Below, one piece after another: positions 38,501 through 50,300 of a stretch of 64,000 nucleotides of DNA. How positions within the stretch are numbered: the first letter of the stretch is position 1; every line of letters starts with the position of its first letter. Origin of the DNA: Halichondria panicea (Eukaryota; Porifera; Demospongiae; Suberitida; Halichondriidae); the NCBI RefSeq assembly GCF_963675165.1, contig NC_087385.1, positions 330,501 to 394,500 of the forward strand, in the 5' to 3' direction. The position numbers were made by a program, and so were the translations under genes. The notes under the pieces are model-generated. The model was given only the letters and a program-made list of their open reading frames with translations. It searched no databases and was not told where the DNA came from.

Positions 38501-39839
38501 TTCTATCAAAAAATCGCCTGCCCCTTTCTAACCAGGTACAACAATATTCATAGCTCTAGCTCTAATAATAGTACCTCTGGACCATTGTTCAGTGGAATTT
38601 GTTTGGAATGCTGTGCCACTAGTTAGTACAATGTGTGATATTGGTGTGGTGCTGGTGGGGTCATCTAGGGCCTTGTATAGTCTGAGGGTGGTGAGGGCTG
38701 GGTCAGACTGTCCAAGTTTGTTCTTTTGTGGTGGGTTGTATTTGGGGAAGGAATCTCTTGCCAGCTATAGCTTCCAGACCTTGTGTCGGTCCCTCACTTT
38801 CTGTTTGTCTTTCAGTGACCTTTCCTCTAACAACATTCACTGGTAAAAAATCACCTCTCCACAGAAATCTTTGACTGGTGATCCAGAAAGCTCGAGATAT
38901 CCACCGGAGATGCAGTTCAGCTCTCCTGCTCCCGATGGTACATATAATGCACCCATTGTTACTGTATAACCTGTGTACTTAATTATGAGAGACCATTGTA
39001 CAATACATACAACCATGTAGACACTATGCTGATTGTTGTGGGCTATAGATCATCAGCTTGAAATGTAGCATGCATTGTAAGTACACTATATGCCAGCTAG
39101 CACTTTAAACCATTAATAATAATTATCAGTTGTTAGCTTAAACTGTACTATGTACTCGTGTGAATGTCTTCACCCCCACTCACTCCTGTTGCACTCTGAC
39201 CCCTGCAGCCTACATCACTCGGTGTGACGTGCACAGTGTGTATCGAAGGTCAGGGGACAAACACTACGTATACATGGTCCAGGTGGAGTGGTCGGATGGA
39301 GCTACCTACACTGTGAGGAGGACCTATGGAGACTTCTTCTCATTCCAGACAAAAGTGAGCTAGACCAGCTTTGTGTGTACTAGTAGCTAGGTCAGTTACT
39401 CTCAGTCTGTATAGTGTACTCCCAGCCTCATCATATCCTCCAGTCTGTCTCTCTGTGTTTCTGTATAGTGGTGGTATAGTGATTAGCTTCACCACTGCCT
39501 TTGTTTCTGTTTCTATTTGTGAAAGTTTACTATATCATTCCTTCGCATCCCTTAGCTATGAGGTTGCTTTTAGCCCAGTAGATAGTCACCTAATTAAATT
39601 AATGTCTCAGTATACATCTTCTAGCTGAGATTGCACCATTCCCTAGCTCGTACTGTACCTGTATACCAGACTAACCTCTCCCCCCTTTAGTTACTGGACT
39701 TGTTCCCAGAGGAGGGTGGTCAGAAGGGCAAGAAGCATCCTCGCATGATCCCCTTTCTCCCTGGCAAGAACTATCAGCGCTTCCTCAAGGGCAGAGAAAC
39801 AGCCGAGAAGAGGCTACCAGAGCTGCACAGATACTCAAA
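35568..39839 (+). pseudogene. ZCCHC14-type gene, truncated duplicate (exons 1-5)
   Basis: Exons 35,568-35,927, 36,457-36,621, 38,865-38,937, 39,209-39,354 and 39,691-39,839 match the first five exons of the full gene at 47,376. They encode the N-terminal helical region and most of the PX domain (RCDVHSVYRRSG, WSDGATYTVRRTYGDFFSF, FLPGKNYQRFLKGRE). The remaining PX, SAM and zinc-knuckle exons are absent, and LC3 exons follow. Exon 5 ends in phase 2 while the LC3 exon needs phase 1, so a fusion would read out of frame. The exon 3 donor is weakened: GATG/GTACAT where copy B has GATG/GTGAGC. Otherwise the coding exons are clean, so the loss is recent. Confidence 0.85.
36622..38864 (+). other. Long intron 2 of the truncated ZCCHC14-type copy
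   Basis: About 2.2 kb with no recognisable gene. A 23-bp GTGTTAGTTGGGGGGTGTCC unit is doubled at 38,236-38,282 but single in copy B (49,892). A stretch at 38,592-38,846 is open on the plus strand in both copies; see the rejected items. The rest shows no feature. Confidence 0.5.
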
Positions 39840-40163
39840 GTGAGTGGCTGTTAATCACAGGCTAGGGGCATACCCATATTGATGGGTGTACTGGCAATAC
39901 AACTAATGATTATACATGGTTGGTTATATGGTCATATGGTTGTTGCCTCTAATATTGTAGCTAGTTACAGGAGGTAGTAGCATTAAATTTGCTGTAGCTG
40001 GTACGTTGCTTTCTACAATCTACTCGTTTGCTTATAATTTATGTCCCCATTCTGTAGGTATGTGTTTGGTCTGTCCTAATCATTGTGCATGTGTGTAATG
40101 TACAAAGTGTGCAGGCTGTATGTCATTGGTTAGTGTTGCCAGGATACACACTGGGAATTAATA

Positions 40164-40368
40164 CCTTAAGGTGACATATTTTCGCGTGTATTAATTTCTG
40201 CTATTTCTGCGAATGAGAGTAAAATCACAAAAATTAGTACTCGCAAATAATTGGCCGCCCTCTTGTTTAATGTATCCAGATCGACATTCGCAAACAATTA
40301 TACCAGCAAAATGTACAAAACTGTAAAAACGCAAACAAATCTACCTGTGAAAATATGTCACCTTAAGG
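40164..40368. mobile_element. 205-bp MITE with CCTTAAGGTGACATATTTTC ends and TA duplication
   Basis: The left end CCTTAAGGTGACATATTTTC pairs with the right end AAATATGTCACCTTAAGG. TA dinucleotides flank both sides, and the paralogous site in copy B (51,828-51,840, GGGAATTAATATGTTTACTC) is empty with a single TA. The element therefore inserted after the duplication, with TA target-site duplication as in Tc1/mariner or PIF-like elements. Confidence 0.92.
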
Positions 40369-40921
40369 TATATTTACTCACTTAATTAGGAGGTTAGTCT
40401 TTGTAGTGTAACTGCTAGCAGAGCATGTTTAGCCTCTTACTGCATCTCTAGGTCTTTATTCAATTAGGGTGGCTTGCACAGCTTCAGTAGACTGTTAGAA
40501 TGTGTATGTACTAATAATTTGTGGCCAGTTGAAATGACATTACCAGCTTATTTGGGCAATGATGGTGGCAGTGGTCTATAGCAGTAAACATTTGGGGGTA
40601 ATCTAGTTAGCCCTATTAGAGAAACAGGGGCTACTAATTAATGTTTTGTATTGTGAGATAGTGTGACTTGTGTTGTTATTTGTTGCCTCCCTCCCTCCAG
40701 TGGCCCAGTTCATGCACGTGCTGAGACAGAGGATCCAGCTGGGGGCCACTGAGTCCATCTACCTCATGGTCAATGGCCTCACTCCCACCACCAGGTACAC
40801 ACATGCCAGGGGAATGCTATCTAGTGATCACACTAGTTGTGTAATGCATTGAAGCTGGTGTATACAATGTAGTTATTGGACACTTTATTAAAGGTTGTGT
40901 AATGAAGGCCTATATACATGT

Positions 40922-41109
40922 CAGGGTGTCATACAGGATTTTGAAGTAGAGGGGGGAAATGAGAAAAGTAACCAGAAAATGTTGCTAAAAAAAGGTCAAC
41001 TGTTATTTCAATACCCAGCTATGGACACTCAGTTATAATTGAAAGGGGGGGGGGAAATTGGAGCTAGGGGGGGATATCCCCCCTTCCCCCCCCCCTGTAT
41101 GACACCCTG
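40922..41109. mobile_element. 188-bp MITE with CAGGGTGTCATACAG ends in LC3 intron
   Basis: Left CAGGGTGTCATACAG and right CTGTATGACACCCTG are exact inverted repeats, flanked by CATGT on both sides. The LC3 copy at 1,080-1,095 lacks it (TATATAGATGTAGCC). G-rich and C-rich inner arms (GGGGGGGG / CCCCCCCC) extend the hairpin. It is a young, copy-specific insertion. Confidence 0.92.
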
Positions 41110-41300
41110 CATGTAGCCATTCTTGCAGCTTTGTTTACTAGGCTAGTAAAGCTTGAGACTATATTGAACCCTGTCAACATGTAAGAGGTCGTGTACAGCA
41201 TCATTGTAGGCACTGTCTCAAGTACCTATGGTAGAATATACACTGCACTCCGTTCACTGTGGTACTGCATGTATACACACAACTTAGCCATTATTAAATG

Positions 41301-41442
41301 TCCCCTAATGACTGTGTACTTTAACCCCCTACATGTGTCCACAATAATGACTGTGTACTTTGACCCCCTGCATGTGTGTCCACACTAATGACTGTGTACT
41401 TTGACCCCCTGCATGTGTCCACACTAATGACTGTCCTCCTCC
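41301..41442 (+). repeat. Minisatellite in LC3 intron, copy A
   Basis: About four units of the TAATGACTGTGTACTTTGAC repeat, against two and a half in the copy at 1,276. It directly precedes the last LC3 exon. Confidence 0.8.
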
Positions 41443-41540
41443 CTCCCTCCAGCTCGAGCATGTCTGTGATATACCAGGAGCACAAGGATGAGGACGGGTT
41501 CGTGTACATGGCCTACAGTGGAGAGAACAGTATGGGCTGA

Positions 41541-41991
41541 ACTCAAGAGACACTATGAACTTGTTCCCCCTAACCCTGTGTGTGTGTGTGTGTCCACCTA
41601 TTACATGTACAATGTGCACTGCTTATATTGACAAGAGTTGTTATAATTTTATTATATACAAGTCTATGCATTGTTTTATTGTTTATTGAACAATGACATT
41701 TTATTGGCAAGATAAGTAAATTTGAGGCTTTACTGCAGTGTACATTACAAGAGGGGCTTTCCCTTCTATTGTTTTTATATATAGCAGATAGTGTTCATAT
41801 CACAACTGAAATTGTACACATGATATAAAGCATAAAGAATCGAATCTAGCTTCTTACATCATCAATAACATCATAATTACGTGCAGAAAAAAGTTATGGT
41901 TTCGCAATAAAGCATGTAAGTAGAAACAATCGTGCAACAAACTAAGGAATGTTCATACACTCTTACAAAACAATAAGTTCTAACTAAATTT
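41541..41991. other. Spacer between LC3 fragment and K5
   Basis: LC3 3' flank with a short GT tract (41,578-41,592), then AT-rich sequence that is the 3' flank of K5. It does not match the 3' flank of K1-K4, in line with the divergent C-terminal end of K5. No gene seen. Confidence 0.5.
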
Positions 41992-44972
41992 TTAGGATTT
42001 GTCGTCTTCTAACATGTTCAGGACTTGAGCCATAGTTGGTCGGTTGTCGGGGCTCTCTTGAGTGCAGTTAGTAATCAGATCGTGGAATTGTGGATAGTCT
42101 TTTTCGACTTCTTTAAGCATGCCCAAGTAATTCTTTTCTGATGGAAATGTGCTAGTGATGACCTCGCATAACAAAACACCGTAGCTGTACACATCAATCT
42201 TAGTTGTTTGTGGAATTGGCTCTCCTCTTGGATTGTAAGCTCGAGGTATCACTTCAGGGGCTGAATAAAGAATACATCCTTCACCACTTGTGTGAGCATG
42301 CTGCAGGAAGTTGGCTGAGCCGAGGTCAGAGACCTTCCCCTTCAACTGGTGGTTGGGCATTCGCTGGAGGAGGACGTTGGGAGCACTCACATCACGATGG
42401 ATGATGGGATCGTAGCGCTGGTGCAGGTAGTTCAGAGCTAGGGCAATGTCCATGAAGATCGAGAGGCGGTTTCTTGGGTCCAGTTGATTCCTCTCGTACG
42501 CTTGTCGGAGATTCATGTCCAGAAGCTCGGTGACGAGGGTAGGAGGGGATTCATTGTCTTGCTCATCAAAAATAGCACCAATGAATTGCACAAGGTTTGG
42601 GTGTCGCACTTCAGCCAATAACTTCATTTCTCTCTCCATTTTCTCGATAAAAATTGGGTATTCAATTTCTTCGTGTAGTCGCTTGACGGCCACGCTCACT
42701 GTTCCCTCCAGCACCTCCCCCCACCCTCCTTTGCCAATCCTCCTGCCAATGATCACTCTGTTGGCCGGAATCCTCCACACCTCTGTGTTGTGTGCTGCCA
42801 ACTCTTTCGTCTTGCCTTCTAACTCCTTCTCTAGAGCTGTGATTCGAGCAGACAGGTCAGCTTCTCTTCTGTTGGCCTCAGTAATTTCACGATCTTTTGT
42901 AGCCAAATCTCTAGCTTGTGTAGCTAATTCAAGGTCTTTAATAGCCAATTCACGATCCTTCTCTTGTAAAATTAATTGGGTAGCCTGGTTCGCATCTTGA
43001 TAATGACGGTTGGCCTCAGACAATTCACGGTTGTTAGTGACTAATTCTCTAGCTTGTGTAGCCAATTCACGATCCTTCTCTTGCAACTGTAGTCGGAGGT
43101 GATATTCTCTCTTCTCACTCAGTCGCTGGGCAGAGCCTCTAGTGTCGTTGTGGGCCACATCCACGAGAGCCCACTTCTCAGCCGAGGGTCCAGCAACAGA
43201 AGCTGAGGGTCCAGTCAACTCTGTAGGGGGGATTAAGGAACAAATGTAACAGTATATGCATTCAGAGTCATTGACACATGTATTGTGTGTACTTGTCTAT
43301 CAGACAATAGTTGCCATGGCTACATGTACTAGTAGCTGCTCACCAAATCTCAGTATGGTGGTCTCAGCAATGGTATCTCCCTCCCACTTCCGACAACCTC
43401 CAAACACGAGGACCTCAGTGAGTCCTGGTCCCAGACTGGTGGCAGTGATGGAGTGGTACCAACGTGGTGTCATTGACTCAGGAGGTGTCACCTGGAGGCA
43501 CAAAAAATAATGCTCTGATAAATAAATGTTGAGTGTACAGTAGTACTGTGTATTCTGAACAGATCATCAGATAATCCATGTACTGTATGAAATAAATATA
43601 ACATTACAACACGAGGAATCTCAAGGCTATGTGTTTTATATTACAGTGACCCTTTACCAAATTATGCCTCGAGGCTACGCAACCGTGTACGGAAGGGACT
43701 GTATGACTTTTATTACACGCTTGTAACCTTGACAACACAGTAAAGGTGTGTGTACATAGCACAAGTATTTAACATCCTCCTAGACTTCAAAGTTATTTAC
43801 TCTTGTAAATGAACGTCTCGTATCTCTTTATTACGTCCATTTATTACACGTACACTAACAGTTCATAATAAGACAAGACTCACCTCTGTCCACTGGACAG
43901 TGTCTACATCCAGCATCCACATGTCCTCCAGTGTCTTGTTGCCATTATCGATTCCTCCGTACACCAGTAGTTGAGGGTGGTCCTGGCCATAGTTGAGACA
44001 ACAGGCAACATGGCCTGACCTCTCCACTGGCCATGGCTCTCCCTGTACTGGCTTCACCTTAGTGACCTCCTACACACAGTGAACACACAGTATTGTGCAT
44101 TTCAATGTGGCAGTACTAATTCCAACTCACCATGGTCCTAAAATCGAATAGGTAGACTTCATTCACTCTACGACGGCCAGGTTGGACCCCTCCAAAGAGG
44201 ACTGCCCTGTGCTGGTCCACCATGGTGAAGGTGAAGGCACTACAGGGAGAAGGTCTCTTTCCTCTGAGTTCAGGGGACGACCAGACACCTGGAAGTGGGG
44301 GTGGGGCAATTTAGAGAATGGTACAATGTTACATCATCCTTATAACATTGATTGATATGAAAGTGAACATGGTTTCCTATGTGAGTGAGGGTGGGACTCC
44401 GCCCACCAGTAGCTAGATACCCTATAAGTGTATGCAACGAAAACATACAGTGAATGTGCACATCGACAAAAGTTACCATTTTGTGTGTCAAAGAAATGGA
44501 ACTCGTTTGTCCATCCCCTGGTGAATGTTGATCCTGGTTGTGTGGTGCCCTCAATACCGAGTCCTCCAAAGCAGCACAGAGTTCTCTCATTCACACGGAC
44601 AAGTCCACAGCCAGCCTTTTTCATAGGCTGACTACCAGAGGTTTGAACGTTGGTCCACTGGAGAGTGTCCAGATCAAGCTTGCTCATGTCATTAGAGTAA
44701 GAAGACCCATCCCAACCACCAAAGGTGTACAGGCAACGACCTACACAAACAGAGCGACCACTCCACTCTCCAGGGGGTAGAGGTCCAGTGGTGGGCAAGA
44801 GGCTCCACAGCTCAGTGCTTGGATCATACACAGCAATGATGTTAGACCCTCGTCCTGGACCATACCCCCTCCACATGTAATGGTGTCCGTCAACTGCAGA
44901 GAATTGACAATAACGAGGTGATGGTTCAACTGGTGGTGGACGACCAAGAAAGGAGCGAACAGCTTTCAACAT
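41992..44972 (-). CDS. K5: Kelch propeller - coiled coil - TKL kinase, divergent C-lobe
   Basis: Five exons join in frame: 44,972-44,477, 44,288-44,131, 44,069-43,884, 43,491-43,344 and 43,220-41,992, giving about 738 residues, starting MLKAVRSFLGRPPPVEP. There are six Kelch blades, then a coiled coil with a different heptad array (LQEKDRELAT and KDLELATQAR type repeats), then the kinase: GKGGWGEV, VAVKRLHEE, HRDVSAPNV, DLG. The activation segment and C-lobe (GEGCILYSAPEVIPRAYNPR, DVYSYGVLLCEVITSTF, MAQVLNMLEDDKS) diverge strongly from K1-K4, while the catalytic-loop segment between is nearly identical. That pattern indicates gene conversion of the middle part, or an exchanged 3' end. It retains APE where the others have PPE. 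It appears functional; the substrate is unknown. Confidence 0.88.
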
Positions 44973-45185
44973 TGTCTGCAGGAATAAGGACAGTGAGCAA
45001 TATACATACACACATTGGCTATCTAGACACTGATATACAGATGACATGTATCATACACACTTCTCTTATGTACACACTTCTCTAGCTAGTATCTCTGAAC
45101 TCACCTCATGGAAGACACTTCCTGTAATGTCAGCAGCCCCACCCACTTTCACAAACTTCACATAATAAAAATTTATTGGATATCA

Positions 45186-46764
45186 TTAGCATTCATATTC
45201 TAGTGTAAGTGTAGTTCCCATGGTGATGACAGTGTGTATAAGGTCCTGTAGCTTATGAGACATGCCCAGTACTGCACCCTCACAATACAGACACAGCTTC
45301 TGTAGAGGAGCCACTCAAACAGTTAGTGTATTAGTGGTCTCACTTACTTGAGCATGTGCTTTGTGATTGTCGTTCTTTAGTTTGAATCTCTGAGCAATAT
45401 AATCGACCGTCCGTCCAACACACCACTCCTATTCATTGTGTGTATTAGGTTCATGTACTTTGTTATGACATGTAATATAATAATCGTATAATACAGTGGA
45501 ACTTAACAACCATCCTGCAGAAAGACCAACAGCAGATATAAATAAAAGGTCAAGTACCCAGTACAAAACAACCCCTCAACAAAGGACACCTCTGTATAAT
45601 GGCCAATATCTTATCCCCCAATGTTACAGGGTTCCACTGTATGGTATGGTATGCATTATACACTCCAGTGCATAAAGTGTTTCCCCGGGCAGTCACCTTG
45701 GAGACAAACATGGAGGTGTTAGGGAGTCCACTAGTCCTTGGCAGCTCCACTTCAAAATACACTCTTTCCACCTACAAAAGGGAGCACAATTTTCCAGTGA
45801 ATACTGAGCATAATGCAGTAGTGAATAAGCAGCCACTTAACAGGACGATGGTCCAAGCTCTAGCTAACCTCCCCAGCAACCACTCCACTGCATACCTGTG
45901 GTATGGAGTCCAGACCAACTGCTCTCATTTTTAACTTCATCAAAGCAACTTTTCCACTCGTGTGTTTGGATGAACTGCCACCTTTCACCCCACCTGGCCA
46001 GTCAAAGAGTGCACACACATTGTTCAATAGTACACAGAATGTAGACATCCTATGAAGCGTGTACAAGTAGACTCAACAGTTAAAGTAGCTGAGATTAAGA
46101 GTGGTAGGGAACTAGAATAAAGAATGGAGTACTAAATTGCTCATTATTACAGGCTCAGTGTTGAGTACACCACACTGTTTGCATGCTCACTTGTTCCAGT
46201 TGCTTTGGCAGGTTGTCCCAGTGGCCTCCCCCTCACGGTCCTAGTAGAGTGTTGCTCGGCTACTATCAGTGCAGGGCAGCTGTGGTCCTCCTGGTGTCTG
46301 TGCTGGATGCAATACGACTGCTCACAAGACTCACACAGCACACTAGTCACATGACGCTTCTTGCACGAGGGGAGGGAACAGTGGAAGAGAAACTATGGAC
46401 ACACGTTCAGTGCATGCCGGGGAGGGAGATGTATAATTACATTATTATGAGTTTGTCATCTAATTGTGTAAATGATTACCTCTTGTTTCTCAGGCAATGT
46501 GGATATAATATTTGTGTCGATGTGCTCACAGTTGTGAGAGGAGGGGACTCGATGATATTTACTGTGGCAAAACCAACAAAATAATATGTAAATCGTAAAA
46601 TGGTAGCTAGATCTCTACTTACCAAAATGTTTGATGACAGAGGTCGCACACAAATGGAAGGAAATCTGAAAATGAGTAGTTAATTTATACACAAAAATAT
46701 TAATTTGCATACCTAATCTGTTGCATTGAGGGAAAAAACAGTGTTCCCCAACATCAACTTCCAT
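45186..46764 (-). CDS. ZFAND1: ZFAND1, AN1-type zinc finger protein 1 (copy B)
   Basis: All eight exons of copy A recur about 11.77 kb downstream with very high identity, including both AN1 fingers, KVALMKLKM and the ubiquitin-like end (GTTLTLEYEC, stop TAA instead of K-TGA). The N terminus differs. Extra sequence in copy B gives MEVDVGEHCFFPQC from 46,764 where copy A starts MTSHQETVDVGEHC; an upstream ATG here (ATGATGTCACACTAA) stops at once. Two apparently functional paralogs therefore differ at both termini by one-step changes. Confidence 0.92.
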
Positions 46765-47375
46765 TCTTCTTCTTAGTGTGACATCATAAACGTCATCAGC
46801 CGCATATTTTTAATGGGCAATCTTAGCTCCACCCACACAATTTGTGAGTCATGATAAGCTAATGAAGAAACCTTTGATCTCTGCAAAGTGATAAACAGTT
46901 CATGAATTTTGTGCCTCAAGAGTTGTCTACCCAAATAGGGCTGTCTGGTCAAGCTAGCTCTGAGACTATCTGCCTGTTTAGGTAACAATAATAAACTATT
47001 AACAGTTATAACAAGTGTACAACCAGCTAGCTACGTGTGTTCACCTACTGTGCAGAATTGTGTGTTGTGCATGAGAGCCTTGTATCTAGATACTATAGCC
47101 TCAACTATACAGTTACTATAGAGCTGCACACACGACATGAATCAAGAGTCTATTGCTATTAAGTACAGATAACTAGGTCTCCCAAAGATGATGAATTGTT
47201 GAGACTGTGTGTTGTGGTTAAATTCCAAGGCAAGTGTTAGTCCTAGATTGTACACAGCTAGTCTTGATAGCTCCACTGCACAATATAGCCGTACTGTTGT
47301 GTGTCCTATATATAAACGGCATTAACGTATATACCGTTGTCTCTATTACAGGCCTAGTGGCTGACGTATACAGAT
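46765..47375. promoter_or_regulatory. Divergent promoter region ZFAND1 / ZCCHC14-type, copy B
   Basis: About 610 bp between divergent starts, collinear with 35,011-35,567 except for a segment near 46,765-46,815 that differs. Because copy B drives the only complete ZCCHC14-type gene, this is the functional promoter of that gene. No core-promoter motif can be assigned with confidence. Confidence 0.45.
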
Positions 47376-50300
47376 ATGAAGCTATCAGAGATATTGCAAG
47401 CGTTTCATGGCCTCGAGGCGTGCGATCGTGTGGACCTCATCTGTCGAATGCTACGTCACTGTCTGGCATTTGAATCTCGATTCCTCGGTACCGTATTATT
47501 AGACGCCTCTAAAGAGCATTACAAATCGCAAGTGAATAAAATTGAGATACATGCCAACAGAGTGAGCTACTACAAGCCCTTCCAAGAGTCAGGCCTCTCT
47601 CACCAAGTATGTCTCAAACTGTGCAGTTCTCTGTCTGTTGTGCATTCGGATAATCGACCTGTGGCTGAGGTCGTATTCCAACTACTCAACGATAAGAAAG
47701 TGCTGACGTTTTTTGAGGAATGCAATGAGCTCAAAGTAAGAATGGACACTGTCAGTGTTTATAGATTCAATAACTCCATTTGCATGAGGTGTTCATATTC
47801 ATTATTAGCTGGTGTGGTGGGTATTGCTTCTATAGTGGTTGTTATGTATTACCTAGGATCACTCATGCCACCTACTCATTTGCTAAAAGCTCTTACTGTA
47901 TAGCAGGTTGTGGCAGATGTTTCTGGCCAAGCCACAATATTTGCTGTTTTAGTGGGTTTCAGAATAGCCATGCAGAGTGGTGACCTGGATTAGGGTGTGT
48001 TGATGTGCCTGCAAGGATCTGCGGGTATTTCAATGTTGTACCAACAATCACATACTCACTAACTGTATGCCTGAGCATGTCATGACCAGCTAAAGCAATA
48101 CACAGCTATACAAGTGTGTGTCCAGGTGCATGTACACTGCTCCTAATGAATGGCACATTGTCTGCACTCCAGTTATCAACTTGACTCAGTTGACTAGACT
48201 AATAGTTAACAGTATTCTCAGTCCAATGCTTATAATACTATATCTATTCGCCCTGTGTCTAGGTGCTGAAGGATTTCCGACTCCTCTACGTGATGGCTGT
48301 GAATCACCCTGCTCTCTCATTCAACCAGCGTCAGCTACTCATGTACACATACCTGCAACGAATGGACCTGCTCTTTATAGAGAAGTCAAAGTACTCCTTC
48401 TCTGGAAGCTTCTCAGGATCTGTGGAGGTAGGGAATAATATGGTTGTGAGTATATGAGTCCATCTCTCTCTAGAGTGTTCCCATGTGCATCTTGATTCCT
48501 CTATACACGTCCTTAGATCCATTGTGCACCTCATTGTTTTCTATTGACTATACTTTATCACTGCAATGCCATCTAGACATTGTGAAAATTCTCTCTAAGA
48601 AAGCGTTTTTTAATGGATTATGAAATGAAAAGCAAGTGTCTGTTGTGATACGTATAGTATCAGTTTGTGCCCAATTCCACTGTTTCAGTAGAAAGTTGAT
48701 TTTATGTACTATTCTTTCAGATGACACTCAGCCAGTCAGCATACCTGTGTTGTCTTGCGTTACCCCACACCTCTCATTATAGTAGCCATGAGGACCAACC
48801 TTGTTAAGTATATTGTGGCTAGGGGGGCAGGCAAATGCATTGGACCCTGTAAATTATACTGATAACTATATGAAATGGCACTGTCTCTTACTATCTGCAA
48901 GGAACAATTAACGCTTGAAGCTAGTAAACATTATTGCATTTTTGATTGTGAGGCCTGATCAGTGGTTGTGCTCACCTCCTCTGATTGTGTGTAGTCTGCT
49001 AGCAATGGATAATGGTGGGTGTGATTGAATTAGCTACATGAGAACAGTGTCAGTATGTGTCTCTGTAGACTCACTTCATGAATAATTGGTTTCTAAACTA
49101 GATATCCTGAATTCCTATAAGTATAATTATATCCACTTTGTTGCCTTGATTACTAGTAATAGTATACAAACAGTAATAGCATATAAACGTTTACTGTATA
49201 CCATTCTTGAGATGGTCTTTCATTGCTAGGAGTTGCTTGTTAGGGTCTTAGTTACCTTGTCAAAGCTGCTCCACTCATACCCACATAGCATGGCTCTAAC
49301 AAGCAGTGCATGCGTGGCTCTGTGTTCTGTGTCACTAATTATGTCTCTTTAGATGGTTGGCATTTGTCCAATGACCTAGCCTGATTGTGCGACCTTGTGG
49401 CTCTCCTCTTGTCTCTTGAGAGGCTGACAAAACTTTATTGCCCAATCCATAGCGTCTACATTCCTCACATAGTTGGAGAATCATCCTGAGGTTGCACACA
49501 ATATCTAATTTGTATTATCCACACTTACTCAATACCTAATTACATTAATTGAATCATCCCACACTAGCTCCTGGTTGGGCAAGCAAAGCTCAACAACAAC
49601 TAGAGCCTTAGTATACATACAGCATATGATTTATACATGTGACTACGTATTACTGGTAGTAGCTAGTGCATAGCACAGTGTTTACATCCGTTGCTGCATG
49701 GTCACTCTTTTAATCAAATCCCCTCAATTAGTTGCTTCCCCTGACTAGCTGTTTTGAGGCCTGTTAAGAGTCCCACAGAATCCTTACTCTACCACCAGCA
49801 GTGAATCCCCTTCTTGTATGGAAGTATCATAACTTAATAATAATCTAGCCTGTGTAGTACCAGTACCACGTCATTATTTATTGGTATGGGCGCGTGTTAG
49901 TTGGGGGTGTCCTCCATGTTAGTTTATACCATTCTCAATGTTATTACAAGTCCCAGTCGAGTGTACTGATCCTCTCACCTTCACATTCAGATATATATAG
50001 GTGTGATATACAAATAATGAGGAGGAGGGGGGTCAGTATTAATCATCATATCAAACACAAAGTGGTGGTTTTGTAAATGATTATTCGATCTCTCCCTAAA
50101 ACTAGAAAGGTCCCACGGGATAATGATTTTAATTCTATCAAAAAATCGCCTGCCCCTTTCTAACCAGGTACAACAATATTCATAGCTCTAGCTCTAATAA
50201 TAGTAGCATGGCCTGCAGAGATTTCCTACCTCTGGACCATTGTTCAGTGGAATTTGTTTGGAATGCTGTGCCACTAGTTAGTACAATGTGTGATATTGGT

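Larger units (their letters stand above)
40701..41540 (+). pseudogene. MAP1LC3: Atg8/LC3-type 3' gene fragment, copy A
   Basis: Exons 40,701-40,794 and 41,453-41,540 encode the same C-terminal half as 869-1,474, with one residue change near the end (DGFVYMAYS against DGFAYMAYS). The C terminus is a bare glycine. The upstream exons are missing: the intron before the first LC3 exon joins ZCCHC14 intron 5 sequence near 40,635. A complete parental LC3 gene is not in this window. The protein fold would be incomplete. Confidence 0.85.

Noticed and set aside
38592-38846. Open frame in ZCCHC14 intron 2, conserved at 50,208-50,501
   Set aside because: It is conserved only because the segment was duplicated recently. 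The peptide shows no motif and both strands are partly open; the minus strand reads a more protein-like YKALDDPTSTTPISH but has a stop. Possibly a relic of an unknown gene.
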